DNA of 64,000 bases from Curvibacter lanceolatus ATCC 14669 (lineage in GTDB: Bacteria > Pseudomonadota > Gammaproteobacteria > Burkholderiales > Burkholderiaceae_C): positions 248,001-312,000 of the forward strand of contig NZ_KB906253.1 in the NCBI RefSeq assembly GCF_000381265.1, read 5' to 3'. Below the pieces are notes generated by a model. It ran no database searches. It saw only the letters and a program-made list of their open reading frames with translations, and was not told the DNA's origin. The stretch's first letter is position 1. Each line of letters starts with the position of its first letter. Both the position numbers and the translations under genes were made by a program. Below are positions 1-9,419 of the stretch, piece after piece.

Positions 1-1
1 C

Positions 2-556
2 CTGACGGAGCGGGGCGAGCTGCCGTGCGACGCGGCGGTCATCTGTGCCGGTGCACGCTCGGCCGCCCTGGCCGCGGCGGCCGGCACGCCGGTGCCGCTG
101 GAGTCCGAGCGTGGCTACCACGTGCAGGTGCCGCAGCCCACCCGCGGCCCACGCCTGCCCATGATGGCTGCCGACGGCAAGCTCATCGTCCACTGGATGG
201 AGGGCGGCCTGCGAGCCGCCGGCCAGGTCGAAATCGCGGGGCTGCACGCGGCGGCCGATTGGCGCCGCGCCGACATCCTGTACCGGCACCTGCGCAGCAT
301 GTTCGAGGGCCTGGCCCCCAGCCCTGAGCCCGATGCCGTGCAACGCTGGCTCGGCCACCGCCCCAGCACCCCCGACGGCCTGCCCTGCATCGGCCCCTCG
401 GCCGCCTCACCCGATGTGGTGCTGGCCTTTGGCCATGGCCATGTCGGCCTGGGGGGCTCGGCCCGCACCGGCCAGTGGGCAGCCCGGCTGGCAGCCGGGC
501 TGCCCGTGCAGCAGGATCTGGCGGCTTTCAGCCCTTTGCGTTTTCAGCGGCGCTGA
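2..556 (+). CDS. FAD-dependent D-amino-acid oxidase/dehydrogenase family protein (C-terminal part)
   Basis: The reading frame enters from the left edge and ends in TGA at 554-556, leaving about 184 residues of the C-terminal part. The motif DAAVICAGARSAAL near the start is the usual 'AGAWS'-type segment of the DAO/DadA fold, and the stretch GYHVQVP matches the substrate-domain strand of these flavoenzymes. Near the end, RPSTPDGLPCIGPS followed by GHGHVGLGGSARTG is the conserved C-terminal FAD-contact segment of the family. Such enzymes oxidise D-amino acids or related amines to 2-oxo acids and ammonia. The FAD-binding Rossmann start is outside the window, so the substrate cannot be assigned. 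The gene is followed by a 276-base gap and a convergent porin gene. Confidence 0.8.
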   Translation: MTERGELPCDAAVICAGARSAALAAAAGTPVPLESERGYHVQVPQPTRGPRLPMMAADGKLIVHWMEGGLRAAGQVEIAGLHAAADWRRADILYRHLRSMFEGLAPSPEPDAVQRWLGHRPSTPDGLPCIGPSAASPDVVLAFGHGHVGLGGSARTGQWAARLAAGLPVQQDLAAFSPLRFQRR

Positions 557-690
557 ACTGGCGCAGCCGCGACCCGGTGATGGCGGGCGGTAAGGATGCA
601 GGCAGAGCCCGCGCCTGAGCTGGCAGGCATCTGTGATTCGGCGCGCTGGGCCACAGCGCTGGCACCAGGGCGCGCAAACTGCGGTGTCTC

Positions 691-729
691 GAAAAAAAGA
701 CGCCCGTCACACCTCGCAGCGTGATGGGC
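691..729 (-). terminator. Intrinsic terminator of the MetA-type channel gene
   Basis: On the minus strand, arms at 721-729 and 702-710 form a 9-bp stem (one G-U pair) with a 10-base loop. It is followed by a run of seven T (A-run 692-698 on the plus strand). It lies about 100 bases after the stop of the channel gene that ends at 833. Confidence 0.75.
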
Positions 730-782
730 AAGGAGGATGGATTCCTCGGAGAAACACAGCTGCCGGCGGGCTGGTGGCCGGG

Positions 783-818
783 GTGTCGGGGTGTTGGGGT
801 GTTGGGGTGTTGGGGTGT
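783..818. repeat. Short tandem repeat, unit GTGTTGGG
   Basis: Four head-to-tail 8-base copies of GTGT(C/T)GGG (783-790, 791-798, 799-806, 807-814) and a partial fifth lie just beyond the stop of the channel gene. No coding role is seen. It is a slippage-prone simple repeat. Confidence 0.85.
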
Positions 819-832
819 GCGCGGGCGAGCGA

Positions 833-1723
833 TCAGAACGGGATGGCCGTCTTGATCCAGAAGGCCTTGCCCTCGGTGCCATGGCGCACGGCGCTCTCGG
901 CCTGGAACTTGGCCGTGATGAACCAACCCTTGCCGTTGTCGTAGCGCAGCGAGGGGCCCAATGCAAAGCCACTGCTGCGGCTGTTGGCCACCACCGCGCC
1001 GGCCTGGGTGTCGCTGCTCAATTGGCGGCGCAGGTAGCCGCCAACGCCCAGGGTCCAGCCGTTGCCCAGGCCGTAGCCTGTCGCGAAATCCACGAAGACC
1101 TCGTCACCTGAGCGGTACTGGGTGTCCTTGTTTTTCTGGTTCAGGTTGAAGGTGATCTTGAAGTCGCCATTGAAGCCCCTGGACTGCAGGTAGGTCAGCC
1201 CGAACAGGGGTTGCAGCGAGGCATAGTTGCGCCCGATGTTGGCCAGGTCTGTCTTGTCGTAGCCGCCTGTTGGCAGTACCAGATCCAGGCCGCTGGCCGT
1301 GTGAAGGGCCTCGGAATGGTGGTGCGCGATGCCGACGCCGACCGTGATGTCTCCCACCCCCGTCTTGTGCTGGCTGGCACCGGCGGCCGATACCTTCAGG
1401 TCCACCACGGGGATGATGGTGTGAAACACCAGATTGCCGCCCCACACCGGCTGCGGTGTGGACCAGATGACCCGGGTGGCGACCACTGCCGCATTGACCT
1501 TGAAGCCCGGCACCGGCACCTGTTGGCCCAGGCCATCCTTCAGTTTGTCGGCCACGTAGAGGTTGTCGTAATTCAACACATACAGGCCCGGTGGTGGCAC
1601 GGCGCCCACCATGAAGTTTTCCACCCCGGAAGGGTAGGTGGAGCCACCGCCCTCGGTGGCCAGGGCGTGGCCGGACCAGCCCACCAGGGCCGCGGCGGCG
1701 AAAGGGAACAATCTGTTTTTCAA
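833..1723 (-). CDS. Outer-membrane channel of the phenol-degradation MetA family
   Basis: A 296-residue protein with a classic signal peptide (MKNRLFPFAAAALVGWSGHALA, cleavage after about residue 22) and a body of alternating polar and hydrophobic strands. It ends in an aromatic residue (...KTAIPF), as outer-membrane beta-barrels do. The pattern (N-terminal GVENFMVGAVPPPGLY, a central DITVGVGIAHHH strand, a C-terminal GWFITAKFQ strand) matches the 'phenol_MetA_deg' family (PF13557), encoded beside aromatic-catabolism operons and thought to let aromatic substrates cross the outer membrane. It is transcribed away from the AraC-type regulator and nitrilase operon, and its upstream region shares a 10-base sequence with the nitrilase-operon promoter region. 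A strong terminator follows. The substrate is inferred from context only. Confidence 0.8.
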   Translation of the reverse strand: MKNRLFPFAAAALVGWSGHALATEGGGSTYPSGVENFMVGAVPPPGLYVLNYDNLYVADKLKDGLGQQVPVPGFKVNAAVVATRVIWSTPQPVWGGNLVFHTIIPVVDLKVSAAGASQHKTGVGDITVGVGIAHHHSEALHTASGLDLVLPTGGYDKTDLANIGRNYASLQPLFGLTYLQSRGFNGDFKITFNLNQKNKDTQYRSGDEVFVDFATGYGLGNGWTLGVGGYLRRQLSSDTQAGAVVANSRSSGFALGPSLRYDNGKGWFITAKFQAESAVRHGTEGKAFWIKTAIPF

Positions 1724-2310
1724 GTCAACTCCTGTGGGTTCTCGGTTGTGTCAAACACCCAGCCGTCGCGAGCTGTGAGGCGTCTGCGCTGCGGCTGGTG
1801 TGTCCCTGCCAGCGCCTGCCTGTCTGCAGTGCTGGTGGCCTGGCCCGGTCAATGGGCCGGGCTCACCGTGATGGGGCCGCCACGAAGGCCTGGTCAGGGG
1901 CTGCCAGCGGGGGCTGGCAGCTGTTGAAAATTGTGGAATCGACGGCGCTTTCCGGCTTGTCTTGCTCCGACCTGCGAATGTTCCGGAAATGTCGGACTTG
2001 CCTCGATCCCGTATCCGGCTGTTCTGGAATCGACTGCGGTCGAAACCCGGCTTCGTCAGCGGTGCGATGGGGTGGGGCGGTGCGCGGCGATTTGCCCTGA
2101 GGCGTGGCAGACCGGCGAGCACCCCTGGGCGCCAGGTCGGGAAAGATGGATTGGTCTGTGGCCTGGCTGCCAGCGTCGGCGCTGGGGAAAGGAAAGCCAG
2201 CCCTGGCCAGTGATGAGCCAGGGCGTTGTGGCGGCGGGTGCCAGGTCAGGCGGCGGGCCTGCCCGCACTGCAGCGGCCCCGGGCGGCGGCCCGCGCAGCA
2301 GGCCGAGGCC
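1724..2310. promoter_or_regulatory. Intergenic region with candidate operator sites upstream of the channel gene
   Basis: No gene is supported in these 587 bases. About 210-310 bases upstream of the channel start lies a cluster of repeats. TGGAATCGAC occurs at 1934-1943 and again at 2025-2034. Between them are the 8-base palindrome TTCCGGAA (1981-1988), inverted arms TCCGAC (1966-1971) and GTCGGA (1991-1996), and AATGT twice, 11 bases apart (1977 and 1988). The minus-strand 10-mer TCGGAGCAAG (1961-1970) also occurs upstream of the nitrilase operon (3572-3581). These look like regulator binding sites, possibly for the neighbouring AraC-type protein. Confidence 0.4.
2200..2224 (-). terminator. 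Candidate terminator of the araC-type gene
   Basis: Arms GCCCTGGC (2200-2207) and GCCAGGGC (2217-2224) form a perfect 8-bp stem with a 9-base loop. On the minus strand it is followed by a T-rich but not continuous tract. It lies about 90 bases downstream of the regulator's stop codon. Confidence 0.45.
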
Positions 2311-3360
2311 TCACTCTGTGGCCATGTCTCCAACCGGCCGCATGGCGAGGGCCTGCTGGCGGAACTCGCGGGGCGACATGCCGTACTGCTCCTTGAACGA
2401 GCGGCTGAAGTGGGCGGCATCGTTGAAGCCCCACGAGAAGGCGATATCGCTCACGGTGCGGTTGGCCAGCATGGGGGCGCTCAGGTCACGCTGGCAGCCT
2501 TCGAGGCGCCACTGCCAGATCAGGCGCGACAGCGATACCGGTTCGTTGCGGAACAGGCGCGCCAGATGGTCGGGGGACAGCCGGGCGGCCTGGGCCACGC
2601 TGGCAACGGAGAGGGCCGGGTCTTTCAGCCGCTCTTTCACGAAGGCCTTGATGCGCGCGACATGGTAGGCCTGCAGGTTGGACGGGCGACGGGTGTTGGC
2701 ATGGGGCAGGCTGCGCAGCCCCGCGGCGATCATCTGGGTGATGGCGTCCGAGACACCCTGAACCGAGGCGGGGTGCAGGCGTTCGGATTCATGGCGCAGG
2801 GTGCTCACCATCGACAGCAGCAGGTGCCCGGCCGCACCATCGCCGGCCACGGTGGTCGCAGTCAGCTCTTCCAGGCCACTGACATGCCGCTCCAGGTCGG
2901 TGCGCGGCAGCCTGAGCACGAGAACATGGTGCTCTTCCTCCTCGAACAGCAACTCGTAGGGGCGGGTGCAGTCGTACACCACGAAGTCGCCTGGCTTCAC
3001 GACGGCGATGCGCCCGTCCTGGCACACCACGCCGGTGCCTGCCTGCTGCAGCTGCACCAGACAGAAGTCTTCACCGGCCCGTGAGGTGTGCAGCGAGGTG
3101 CGCCGCACACGCTGCACATTGGCCCGCAGTTCGGTCAGGTCCAGTCCGCCGATGCGGGAGAACTCGATCTCTCCGAACAGATCTCTTGCCGTCGGCTTGT
3201 CGCATTCGAGCTGCACATAGATGGAGCAGATCATGTCCAGCCAGTACTCGAAGCGCTGATTTTCGGGCACCTGCAGGGTGTCCAGTCGGTGGCGTGCCCG
3301 TCCCGCGGCCGCTGTGTCCAGGGAGAGCGTCGCTGGATCTGCGTGAAGAGAGTTGTTCAT
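2311..3360 (-). CDS. AraC-family regulator, probable activator of the nitrilase operon
   Basis: A 349-residue transcription factor. Residues about 25-205 match the AraC_binding_2 sensor domain (PF14525), seen in RVRRTSLHTS, a PGDFVVYDCTRPYEL strand and VLRLPR. Residues about 240-349 form the two-helix-turn-helix AraC domain, with the family ending WGFNDAAHFSRSFKEQYGMSPREFR. I chose the start MNNSLHADP. The open frame extends 41 codons further upstream, but that stretch is arginine-rich and lies in the divergent promoter region. The gene is divergent from the ABC transporter-nitrilase-aldoxime dehydratase operon. AraC-type regulators are known beside nitrilase genes (for example NitR of Rhodococcus), so control by an aldoxime, nitrile or amide is plausible. 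The effector is inferred. Confidence 0.85.
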   Translation of the reverse strand: MNNSLHADPATLSLDTAAAGRARHRLDTLQVPENQRFEYWLDMICSIYVQLECDKPTARDLFGEIEFSRIGGLDLTELRANVQRVRRTSLHTSRAGEDFCLVQLQQAGTGVVCQDGRIAVVKPGDFVVYDCTRPYELLFEEEEHHVLVLRLPRTDLERHVSGLEELTATTVAGDGAAGHLLLSMVSTLRHESERLHPASVQGVSDAITQMIAAGLRSLPHANTRRPSNLQAYHVARIKAFVKERLKDPALSVASVAQAARLSPDHLARLFRNEPVSLSRLIWQWRLEGCQRDLSAPMLANRTVSDIAFSWGFNDAAHFSRSFKEQYGMSPREFRQQALAMRPVGDMATE

Positions 3361-3714
3361 GGGGCAATTCCGAAGATCTGAGGCGTTTGAGGAACGATGT
3401 GGGGCTTTGCCTGCGGGTGCACGGTCCCCCCGACGCTCCAAGCAAGACGCGCGCCTGCTGGCTGAAGTTAAGGCGGACGTCAATTCAAGGCATCAGGTTC
3501 AACCCTGGGTGCGGTGCCGAAATCGGGCTGGCGGGACGCCTGTGCCGCATGCGGTCAACTTGCGGGTCGGATCGGAGCAAGTGCTCTGACACCGGGCTCG
3601 CGCAGACGCCGCGATGTCGGAACGAGCCAAGCGTGGCGCAGCATCCAGCCAAGCTGCAACAGGCCCTGCCACCTAAGCTCAAGCCTCGATTTCACCCACC
3701 TCCACGAGGCACAC
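3361..3714. promoter_or_regulatory. Divergent promoter region between araC-type gene and nitrilase operon
   Basis: These 354 bases separate divergent start codons and hold no gene. TCGGAGCAAG at 3572-3581 repeats, in the same orientation to the downstream gene, the 10-mer found upstream of the outer-membrane channel. ATGTCGGA at 3614-3621 also recurs there (1989-1996). Both sites lie 95-145 bases upstream of the binding-protein start. ACGAGG about 8 bases before ATG 3715 is the ribosome binding site. No clear -35/-10 pair could be fixed by eye. Confidence 0.4.
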
Positions 3715-5001
3715 ATGCAAGACGATCTGCTCACCCCCGCCGGCAGCGAGACCCGGCGAAAGTTCCTGGTCAAAGGCTCGGCGCTTGCTGCAGCGAGCAT
3801 CGCGGCACCGCAGGCATTTGCTGCCGACGATGTCATCAAGATTGGCTACCTCACCCATCGCACCGGGCCGTTTGCACCGTTTGCCGAGGCCGATCCCTTC
3901 ATTCTGGAGAACGCCTCGAAGGCGCTTGCCAATGGGCTGAACATCGGTGGCAAAACCTACCGCGTCGAGTTCATCGCCAAGGACGACCAGAGCAACCCGG
4001 ACCGTCAGTCCAACCTCGCTGCAGAGCTCATCAACAAGGACGGTGTGGACCTGATGCTGGGCCAGGCCACCATCGGCCCCGGCATCGCCCAGCAGTGCGA
4101 GATCAATGGGGTGCCTTGCATCACCACCATGACACCCTGGCAGGCCTGGATGTTTCCCATGAAGGGCGACCCGGCCAAGGGCTTCAAGAGCGTCTTCCAC
4201 TTCTTCTGGGGCATCGACGACATTGCCAACGTCTACCTGGACATCTGGAAGGACCTGAAGCTGCCCGAGGTCATCGGTGCGGCTTTCGAGAACACGCTGC
4301 CTGGCAATGCCATGGGCGATCTGAAGATGGGCATGCCGGCGATGTTTGCCAAGGCCGGCTACAAGATCGTGGACATCGGCAAGTTCGCGCCGGGTAGCAG
4401 CGACTTCTCGGCGCAGATACAGGCCTTCAAGAACGAGGGCGTGGAGATCGTCACCGGCCTGTTTGCCCCGCCGGAGTGGTCGGGCTTCGTCAAGCAGAGC
4501 GCGCAGATGGGCTTTCATCCCAAGGTCGCCACGATCGCCAAGGCCTTGCTCTTCCCCGGTGGCGTGAAGGCGCTGGGCAAGAGTGCACACGGCATGTCCA
4601 CCGAGATCTGGTGGTCTCCGGCCTACCCGTTCCGCAGCAGCCTGACCGGTCAGACCGCCCGCCAACTCGCCGACGCCTACACCACGGCCACCCGCAAGGA
4701 GTGGACCCAGCCCATCGGCGTGATGCATGCCCTGATTGAAGCCGGTGTGGCGGCGCTCAAGGCCAGCGGCGATCCCAAGAACCCGCAGAAGGTGGCCGAT
4801 GCCATCCGCAGCCTGCGTCAGGACACGGTGATCGGCCGACTGGACTTTGCCGGCAGCGGCATCAAGAACGTGTCGAAGATGCGGGTTGTGGGCGGGCAAT
4901 GGGTGATCGACGACAAGGGGCGCCTCGACATCGTCGTCACGCACAACGGCACAGCGCCTGAGATCCCGGTTCAGCGCAAGTTCGAACTGCTCCCGGCCTG
5001 A
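3715..5001 (+). CDS. ABC-transporter substrate-binding protein, amide/branched-chain type, Tat-exported
   Basis: A 428-residue periplasmic binding protein of the Peripla_BP_6 (LivJ/AmiC/UrtA) type. The N-terminus carries a twin-arginine signal: ETRRKFLVKG at residues 12-21, then a hydrophobic AlaSer segment ending AFAA near residue 36, so it is probably exported folded. The mature start VIKIGYLTHRTGPFA is the family's first strand. LGQATIGPGIAQQC and the tryptophan-rich TPWQAWMFP are ligand-pocket regions. The start is set by the Tat signal and an upstream ACGAGG. It is the first gene of the operon and its stop overlaps the next start (TGATG). Because the operon's enzymes are nitrilase and aldoxime dehydratase rather than amidase or urease, the ligand may be a nitrile, aldoxime, amide or derived acid. 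This is inference. Confidence 0.88.
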   Translation: MQDDLLTPAGSETRRKFLVKGSALAAASIAAPQAFAADDVIKIGYLTHRTGPFAPFAEADPFILENASKALANGLNIGGKTYRVEFIAKDDQSNPDRQSNLAAELINKDGVDLMLGQATIGPGIAQQCEINGVPCITTMTPWQAWMFPMKGDPAKGFKSVFHFFWGIDDIANVYLDIWKDLKLPEVIGAAFENTLPGNAMGDLKMGMPAMFAKAGYKIVDIGKFAPGSSDFSAQIQAFKNEGVEIVTGLFAPPEWSGFVKQSAQMGFHPKVATIAKALLFPGGVKALGKSAHGMSTEIWWSPAYPFRSSLTGQTARQLADAYTTATRKEWTQPIGVMHALIEAGVAALKASGDPKNPQKVADAIRSLRQDTVIGRLDFAGSGIKNVSKMRVVGGQWVIDDKGRLDIVVTHNGTAPEIPVQRKFELLPA

Positions 5002-5751
5002 TGGAGAGGGCTGACGTGTTGCTGGAACTGAAAAAAGTCACCAAGTCCTACGGGGCCACCCGGGTCATCAAGGGCCTGGACCTGCGGGTCGCTCAGGGCG
5101 AGTTCGTGGGGGTGATCGGCCCGAATGGGGCGGGCAAGACCACGGCCTTCGGCTTGATCGCCGGGCACTTGCGCTGCGACAGCGGCGAGGTCTGGCTCGA
5201 CGGTGAGAACGTCACGACCCAGGGGGCGGACCAGCGCTGCCGGGCAGGCATCGGCAGGACGTTCCAGATTCCGCAGCCCTTCAGTGGTCTGACCGTCTAC
5301 GAGAACACCCTGTTGGCTGCGGTCTATGGGGCCGGGCTGCACAGCGCTCAGGCGGCCGCAGCGGCGCACGACGCCTTGCGCCGCTGCGGGCTGGCGGTGG
5401 TCGGCAACCAGATGGCCGGGGGGCTGACGCTGCTGCAGCGCAAGCGCCTGGAAGTGGCCCGAGCCCTGGCCACCGGGCCCAAGCTGCTCCTGCTCGATGA
5501 GGTGGGTGGCGGGCTCACGGACGCCGAAGTCCATCAATTGCTCGAATTGGTGGCCGAGATCCATTCGCAGGGCGTGACCGTGCTCTGGATCGAACACCTG
5601 GTCCATGCGCTGGTGAAGGTGGCACGGCGCCTGGTCGTGCTGTCGGAAGGCGCCTTGCTGGCCGACGGCCTGCCCGGCGATGTCATTGCCAGTCGCCTGG
5701 TGCGCGAGACCTACCTGGGCTCGGAACTGGAGATGCAAGCGGAGGTCGAGC

Positions 5752-5765
<14 letters not shown>
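5001..5765 (+). CDS. ABC-transporter ATP-binding protein, LivG-like
   Basis: A 254-residue ATPase that energises the importer. Walker A is GPNGAGKT (residues 40-47) and Walker B KLLLLDE (161-167). The ABC signature is degenerate (GGLTLLQRKRLE instead of LSGGQ), as in many LivG-type subunits of this transporter class. The Q-loop lies in IGRTFQIPQPF and the switch histidine in WIEHLVHAL. The ATG overlaps the TGA of the binding-protein gene by one base, showing translational coupling. It pairs with the second ATPase, which starts inside its last 14 bases. Confidence 0.9.
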
Positions 5766-6443
<678 letters not shown>

Positions 6444-6444
<1 letters not shown>

Positions 6445-7322
6445 TGGGCATGAACAATTGGATCGAACTGTTGATCAACGGGCTGTTGCTGGGGTCGCTC
6501 TATGCCCTGTTTGCGCTGGGTCTGAGTCTGAGCCTGGGGGTCATGAAGATGATCAACCTGGCCCACGGCGATTTGATCGTGCTGGGGGCGTATGTGGCGT
6601 GGACGGTCATGGAGGCGACCGGGTGGCCAGCCCTGGTCTGCCTGGCCGTGGTGCTGCCCCTCATGTTCTGCATCGGGTGGCTGCTGCAGGCGGTGCTGCT
6701 CAACCGGGTGGTCGGGGCACATGAACTCTCCCCCCTGCTGGTGACATTCGGCCTGTCGGTGGTCATCCAGAACCTGCTGCTGGAGGTGTTCAGTGCTGAC
6801 ACGCGCAACCTGCCCTCGGGTGATCTGACGCTGCGGGGGCTGGACCTTGGCGGCGTTTCGGTCGGCGTGTTTCCACTGCTCATCGGCGCGGTCAGCGTGC
6901 TGATGTATGCCGTCATGCATTTGCTGGTGGCCCACACCCATGGCGGGCGGCAGGCCCGCGCCGTCTCCGACGATGCGCCGACGGCGCGGCTGGTGGGGGT
7001 GGATGACAAGCGCTTCTTTGCACTGATGGCCGGGCTGGTCATGGTGGTCACCGCACTGGCCGCCGTGCTTTACGGCATGCGCACGCCGTTTGCCCCCATG
7101 GCTGGCCCGGAGCGACTGCTGTTCGCCTTCGAGGCCGTTGTGATGGGCGGTCTGGGCCACCTGTGGGGCAGCTTCTTCGGCGGCTTGCTGATCGGGCTGG
7201 CCCATGTCCTGGGGGCCCAGGTCAACCCTGGCTTGGGGGCGTTTTTCGGGCACCTCACCTTCCTCGTGGTGTTGCTGGTCCGCCCGCAAGGGCTGTTCCG
7301 TCCCTTCACGCACAAGCATTGA
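6444..7322 (+). CDS. ABC-transporter permease, LivH-like
   Basis: A 292-residue inner-membrane permease with about eight hydrophobic helices. The N-terminal GLLLGSLYALFALGLSLSLG and MINLAHGDLIVLGAY are hallmark LivH sequences. The C-terminal FEAVVMGGLGHLWGSFFGGLLIG carries the conserved permease loop that contacts the ATPase. ATG 6444 overlaps the previous TGA, and a second ATG at 6450 is an alternative start. It forms the heteromeric channel with the following LivM-like protein. It ends only 17 bases before that gene. Confidence 0.9.
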
Positions 7323-7339
7323 TAGAAAGAAAAGAAAAC

Positions 7340-8326
7340 ATGGCCATGCCCTCTGTGTTTCGATCCGCGCTCCGGTCCTGGCGCGGCCTTCTGGCCAGCC
7401 TTGCACTGGTTGGCGCCCTGGCTGCGTTGCCTTGGTTTTCGGGCTTCGCCACCCAGCGTCTGCTGGTGGAGGTTTTCACGGTGTTCGCGATCGCGATGGC
7501 CTGGAACCTGTTGGCGGGCTTCGGCGGCCTGGTGGTGGTGGGGCTGCATGTGTTCGTCGGTGTGGGGGCCTACGCCCTGTTCTTCCTGTCCAACCAGCTG
7601 GGCTGGAACCCCTGGGCCACCTTGCCGCTGGCCATGGGGGTCACCGGTCTGTTCGCCGCCTTGACGGCGCTGCCGATGTTTCGACTCAACGGTGCCCATT
7701 TCGCGGTGGGGACCTGGGTGCTGGCCGAGCTGATGCGCATTCTGGTGCTCAACAGCGATGCGCTCGGCGCCGGCGGTGGCATGCCCCTGATCACGCTGGC
7801 CGGGTTCAGCCGGTCCGATCGCAACCTGGGCACCTATTGGGCCGCACTGGCGGTGGCTGTTCTGGCCCTGTTCTGGGCCCGGGGGTTGCTGAAGAGCTCG
7901 CTCGGCCTGGCCCTGGCCGGCATCCGCGACAGCGAGCCAGCGGCACGCGCCAGCGGCGTTGCGGTGACGCGTGCCAGGCTGCTGCTGTGGCTGATGTGCG
8001 CCTGCCTGTCGGGCCTGGCCGGTGCCATCGCCTACATGAACACCTTGCAGGTCAGTCCCGATGCGAGCTTCGGTCTGTCCTGGACGGCGATGGCCATCTT
8101 CATCTCCGTGCTGGGCGGCATCGGCCACATCGAAGGGACGGTCATCGGCACGGTCATCTTCTTTGCGCTGCGCGAGTCCAGCGCCGATTACGGCGTCTGG
8201 TATTTCGTGGCGTTGGGCCTGATCGCCATCGTCACGATGGTGCTGTCGCCACAAGGTGGCTGCGGCCTGGTGCGCCGCCGCTGGCCCGATTTCGACCCCT
8301 TGCGGACCCGGCGCTGGATGCCCTGA
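7340..8326 (+). CDS. ABC-transporter permease, LivM-like
   Basis: A 328-residue inner-membrane protein with about nine transmembrane segments, the second permease of the importer. FAIAMAWNLLAGFGGLVVVG and the pair GVGAYALFF / FRLNGAHFAVGTWVLAELMRI match LivM. AGIRDSEPAARASGV is the cytoplasmic ATPase-contact loop (family AIRDNERRA). The start was placed at ATG 7340 after an A-rich GAAAGAAAAG leader, because the longer upstream frame overlaps livH without homology. The nitrilase gene follows after 57 bases. Confidence 0.9.
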   Translation: MAMPSVFRSALRSWRGLLASLALVGALAALPWFSGFATQRLLVEVFTVFAIAMAWNLLAGFGGLVVVGLHVFVGVGAYALFFLSNQLGWNPWATLPLAMGVTGLFAALTALPMFRLNGAHFAVGTWVLAELMRILVLNSDALGAGGGMPLITLAGFSRSDRNLGTYWAALAVAVLALFWARGLLKSSLGLALAGIRDSEPAARASGVAVTRARLLLWLMCACLSGLAGAIAYMNTLQVSPDASFGLSWTAMAIFISVLGGIGHIEGTVIGTVIFFALRESSADYGVWYFVALGLIAIVTMVLSPQGGCGLVRRRWPDFDPLRTRRWMP

Positions 8327-8383
8327 GGTCTGCCACTTCTTTCCAACCCCCCTGCCTTTTCAATTCACTCAGGAGTAAACACC

Positions 8384-9397
8384 ATGGGCATTTCCCATCC
8401 CAAGTACAAAGTTGCCGCAGTCCAGGCTGCACCGGTCTGGCTGGACCTGGATGCCACGGTGGACAAGTGCATCCGTCTGATCCAGGAGGCCGCCGACAAG
8501 GGCTGCAGCCTGATTGCATTTCCGGAGACCTTCGTCCCGGGTTACCCATGGCACATCTGGCTGGGTGCGCCGGCCTGGGCCATCGGCCGGGGCTTCGTAC
8601 AGCGCTATTTCGACAATTCGCTGTCCTATGACAGCCCGCAGGCCGAGCGCTTGCGCCAGGCGGTGAAGGCCGCCGGCATCACCGCCTCGCTGGGGCTGTC
8701 CGAGCGCAGTGGGGGCAGCCTCTACATTGCCCAGTGGCTGATCGGCCCCGATGGCGAAACCATCTCGCAGCGGCGCAAGCTCAGGCCGACCCATTCCGAG
8801 CGCACCGTGTTCGGCGAGGGCGATGGCAGCGACCTGAAGGTGCACGACACCCCGCTGGGCCGGCTGGGCGAACTGTCCTGCTGGGAAAACCTCCTGTCGC
8901 TCAATCGCTACGCCATGTTCTCCCAGCATGAGCAGGTCCACATCGCGGCCTGGCCCAGCTTTTCCACCTATGAGCCGTTTGCCCACGCCCTGGGCTGGGA
9001 GGTCAACAACGCGGTCGGCAAGGTCTACGCGGTGGAGGGCGGCTGCTTTGTGATCTCGCCCTGCGCCATCATTTCCCAGGCCATGGTCGATGAGTTGTGC
9101 GACACCCCGGACAAGCATGCCCTGACCCATGTCGGTGGCGGGCACACGGTGATCTACGGGCCCGACGGTGCGCCCTTGGTGGACAAGTTGCCGGAGGACG
9201 CCGAAGGTCTGTTGATTGCCGAGATCGATCTCGGCCAGATCGGGGTCGCGAAGAATGCCATGGACCCGGTCGGCCATTATTCGCGGCCCGATGTGCACCG
9301 CCTGCTGCTCAACCGCAAGAAGGCTGCACGTGTCGAGCATCTCGCGCTGCCCCTGGCCGCTGCAGACCTGCAGCCCGAAGCCACCCCGGCTGATTGA
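8384..9397 (+). CDS. Nitrilase, arylacetonitrilase-like
   Basis: A 337-residue cytoplasmic nitrilase that hydrolyses a nitrile to the carboxylic acid and ammonia (EC 3.5.5.-). The Glu-Lys-Cys triad is visible: E48 in FPETFVPGYP, K132 in RRKLRPTHSER and C166 in GELSCWENL. The segments GYPWHIWLGAPAW, LGLSERSGGSLY, HIAAWPSFS and DPVGHYSRPD resemble arylacetonitrilases of the Alcaligenes faecalis/Pseudomonas fluorescens type more than plant or short-chain aliphatic enzymes. Length is typical. An AGGAG lies before the ATG. It is sixth in the operon after the importer and is followed by a chemoreceptor remnant and the aldoxime dehydratase. The substrate class is inferred from sequence resemblance and context. 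Confidence 0.93.
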   Translation: MGISHPKYKVAAVQAAPVWLDLDATVDKCIRLIQEAADKGCSLIAFPETFVPGYPWHIWLGAPAWAIGRGFVQRYFDNSLSYDSPQAERLRQAVKAAGITASLGLSERSGGSLYIAQWLIGPDGETISQRRKLRPTHSERTVFGEGDGSDLKVHDTPLGRLGELSCWENLLSLNRYAMFSQHEQVHIAAWPSFSTYEPFAHALGWEVNNAVGKVYAVEGGCFVISPCAIISQAMVDELCDTPDKHALTHVGGGHTVIYGPDGAPLVDKLPEDAEGLLIAEIDLGQIGVAKNAMDPVGHYSRPDVHRLLLNRKKAARVEHLALPLAAADLQPEATPAD

Positions 9398-9419
9398 ATG
9401 CGGAGCAACGGGCCGTGCC

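Noticed and set aside
2-556. Left-edge oxidase as phenylglycine oxidase feeding benzoylformate
   Set aside because: The idea fits the benzoylformate branch, but only the C-terminal half is visible and there is no substrate-specific evidence.
783-818. Octamer tandem repeat as a possible CRISPR or telomere-like element
   Set aside because: Units are 8 bases without spacers and there are no cas genes; it is a simple sequence repeat.
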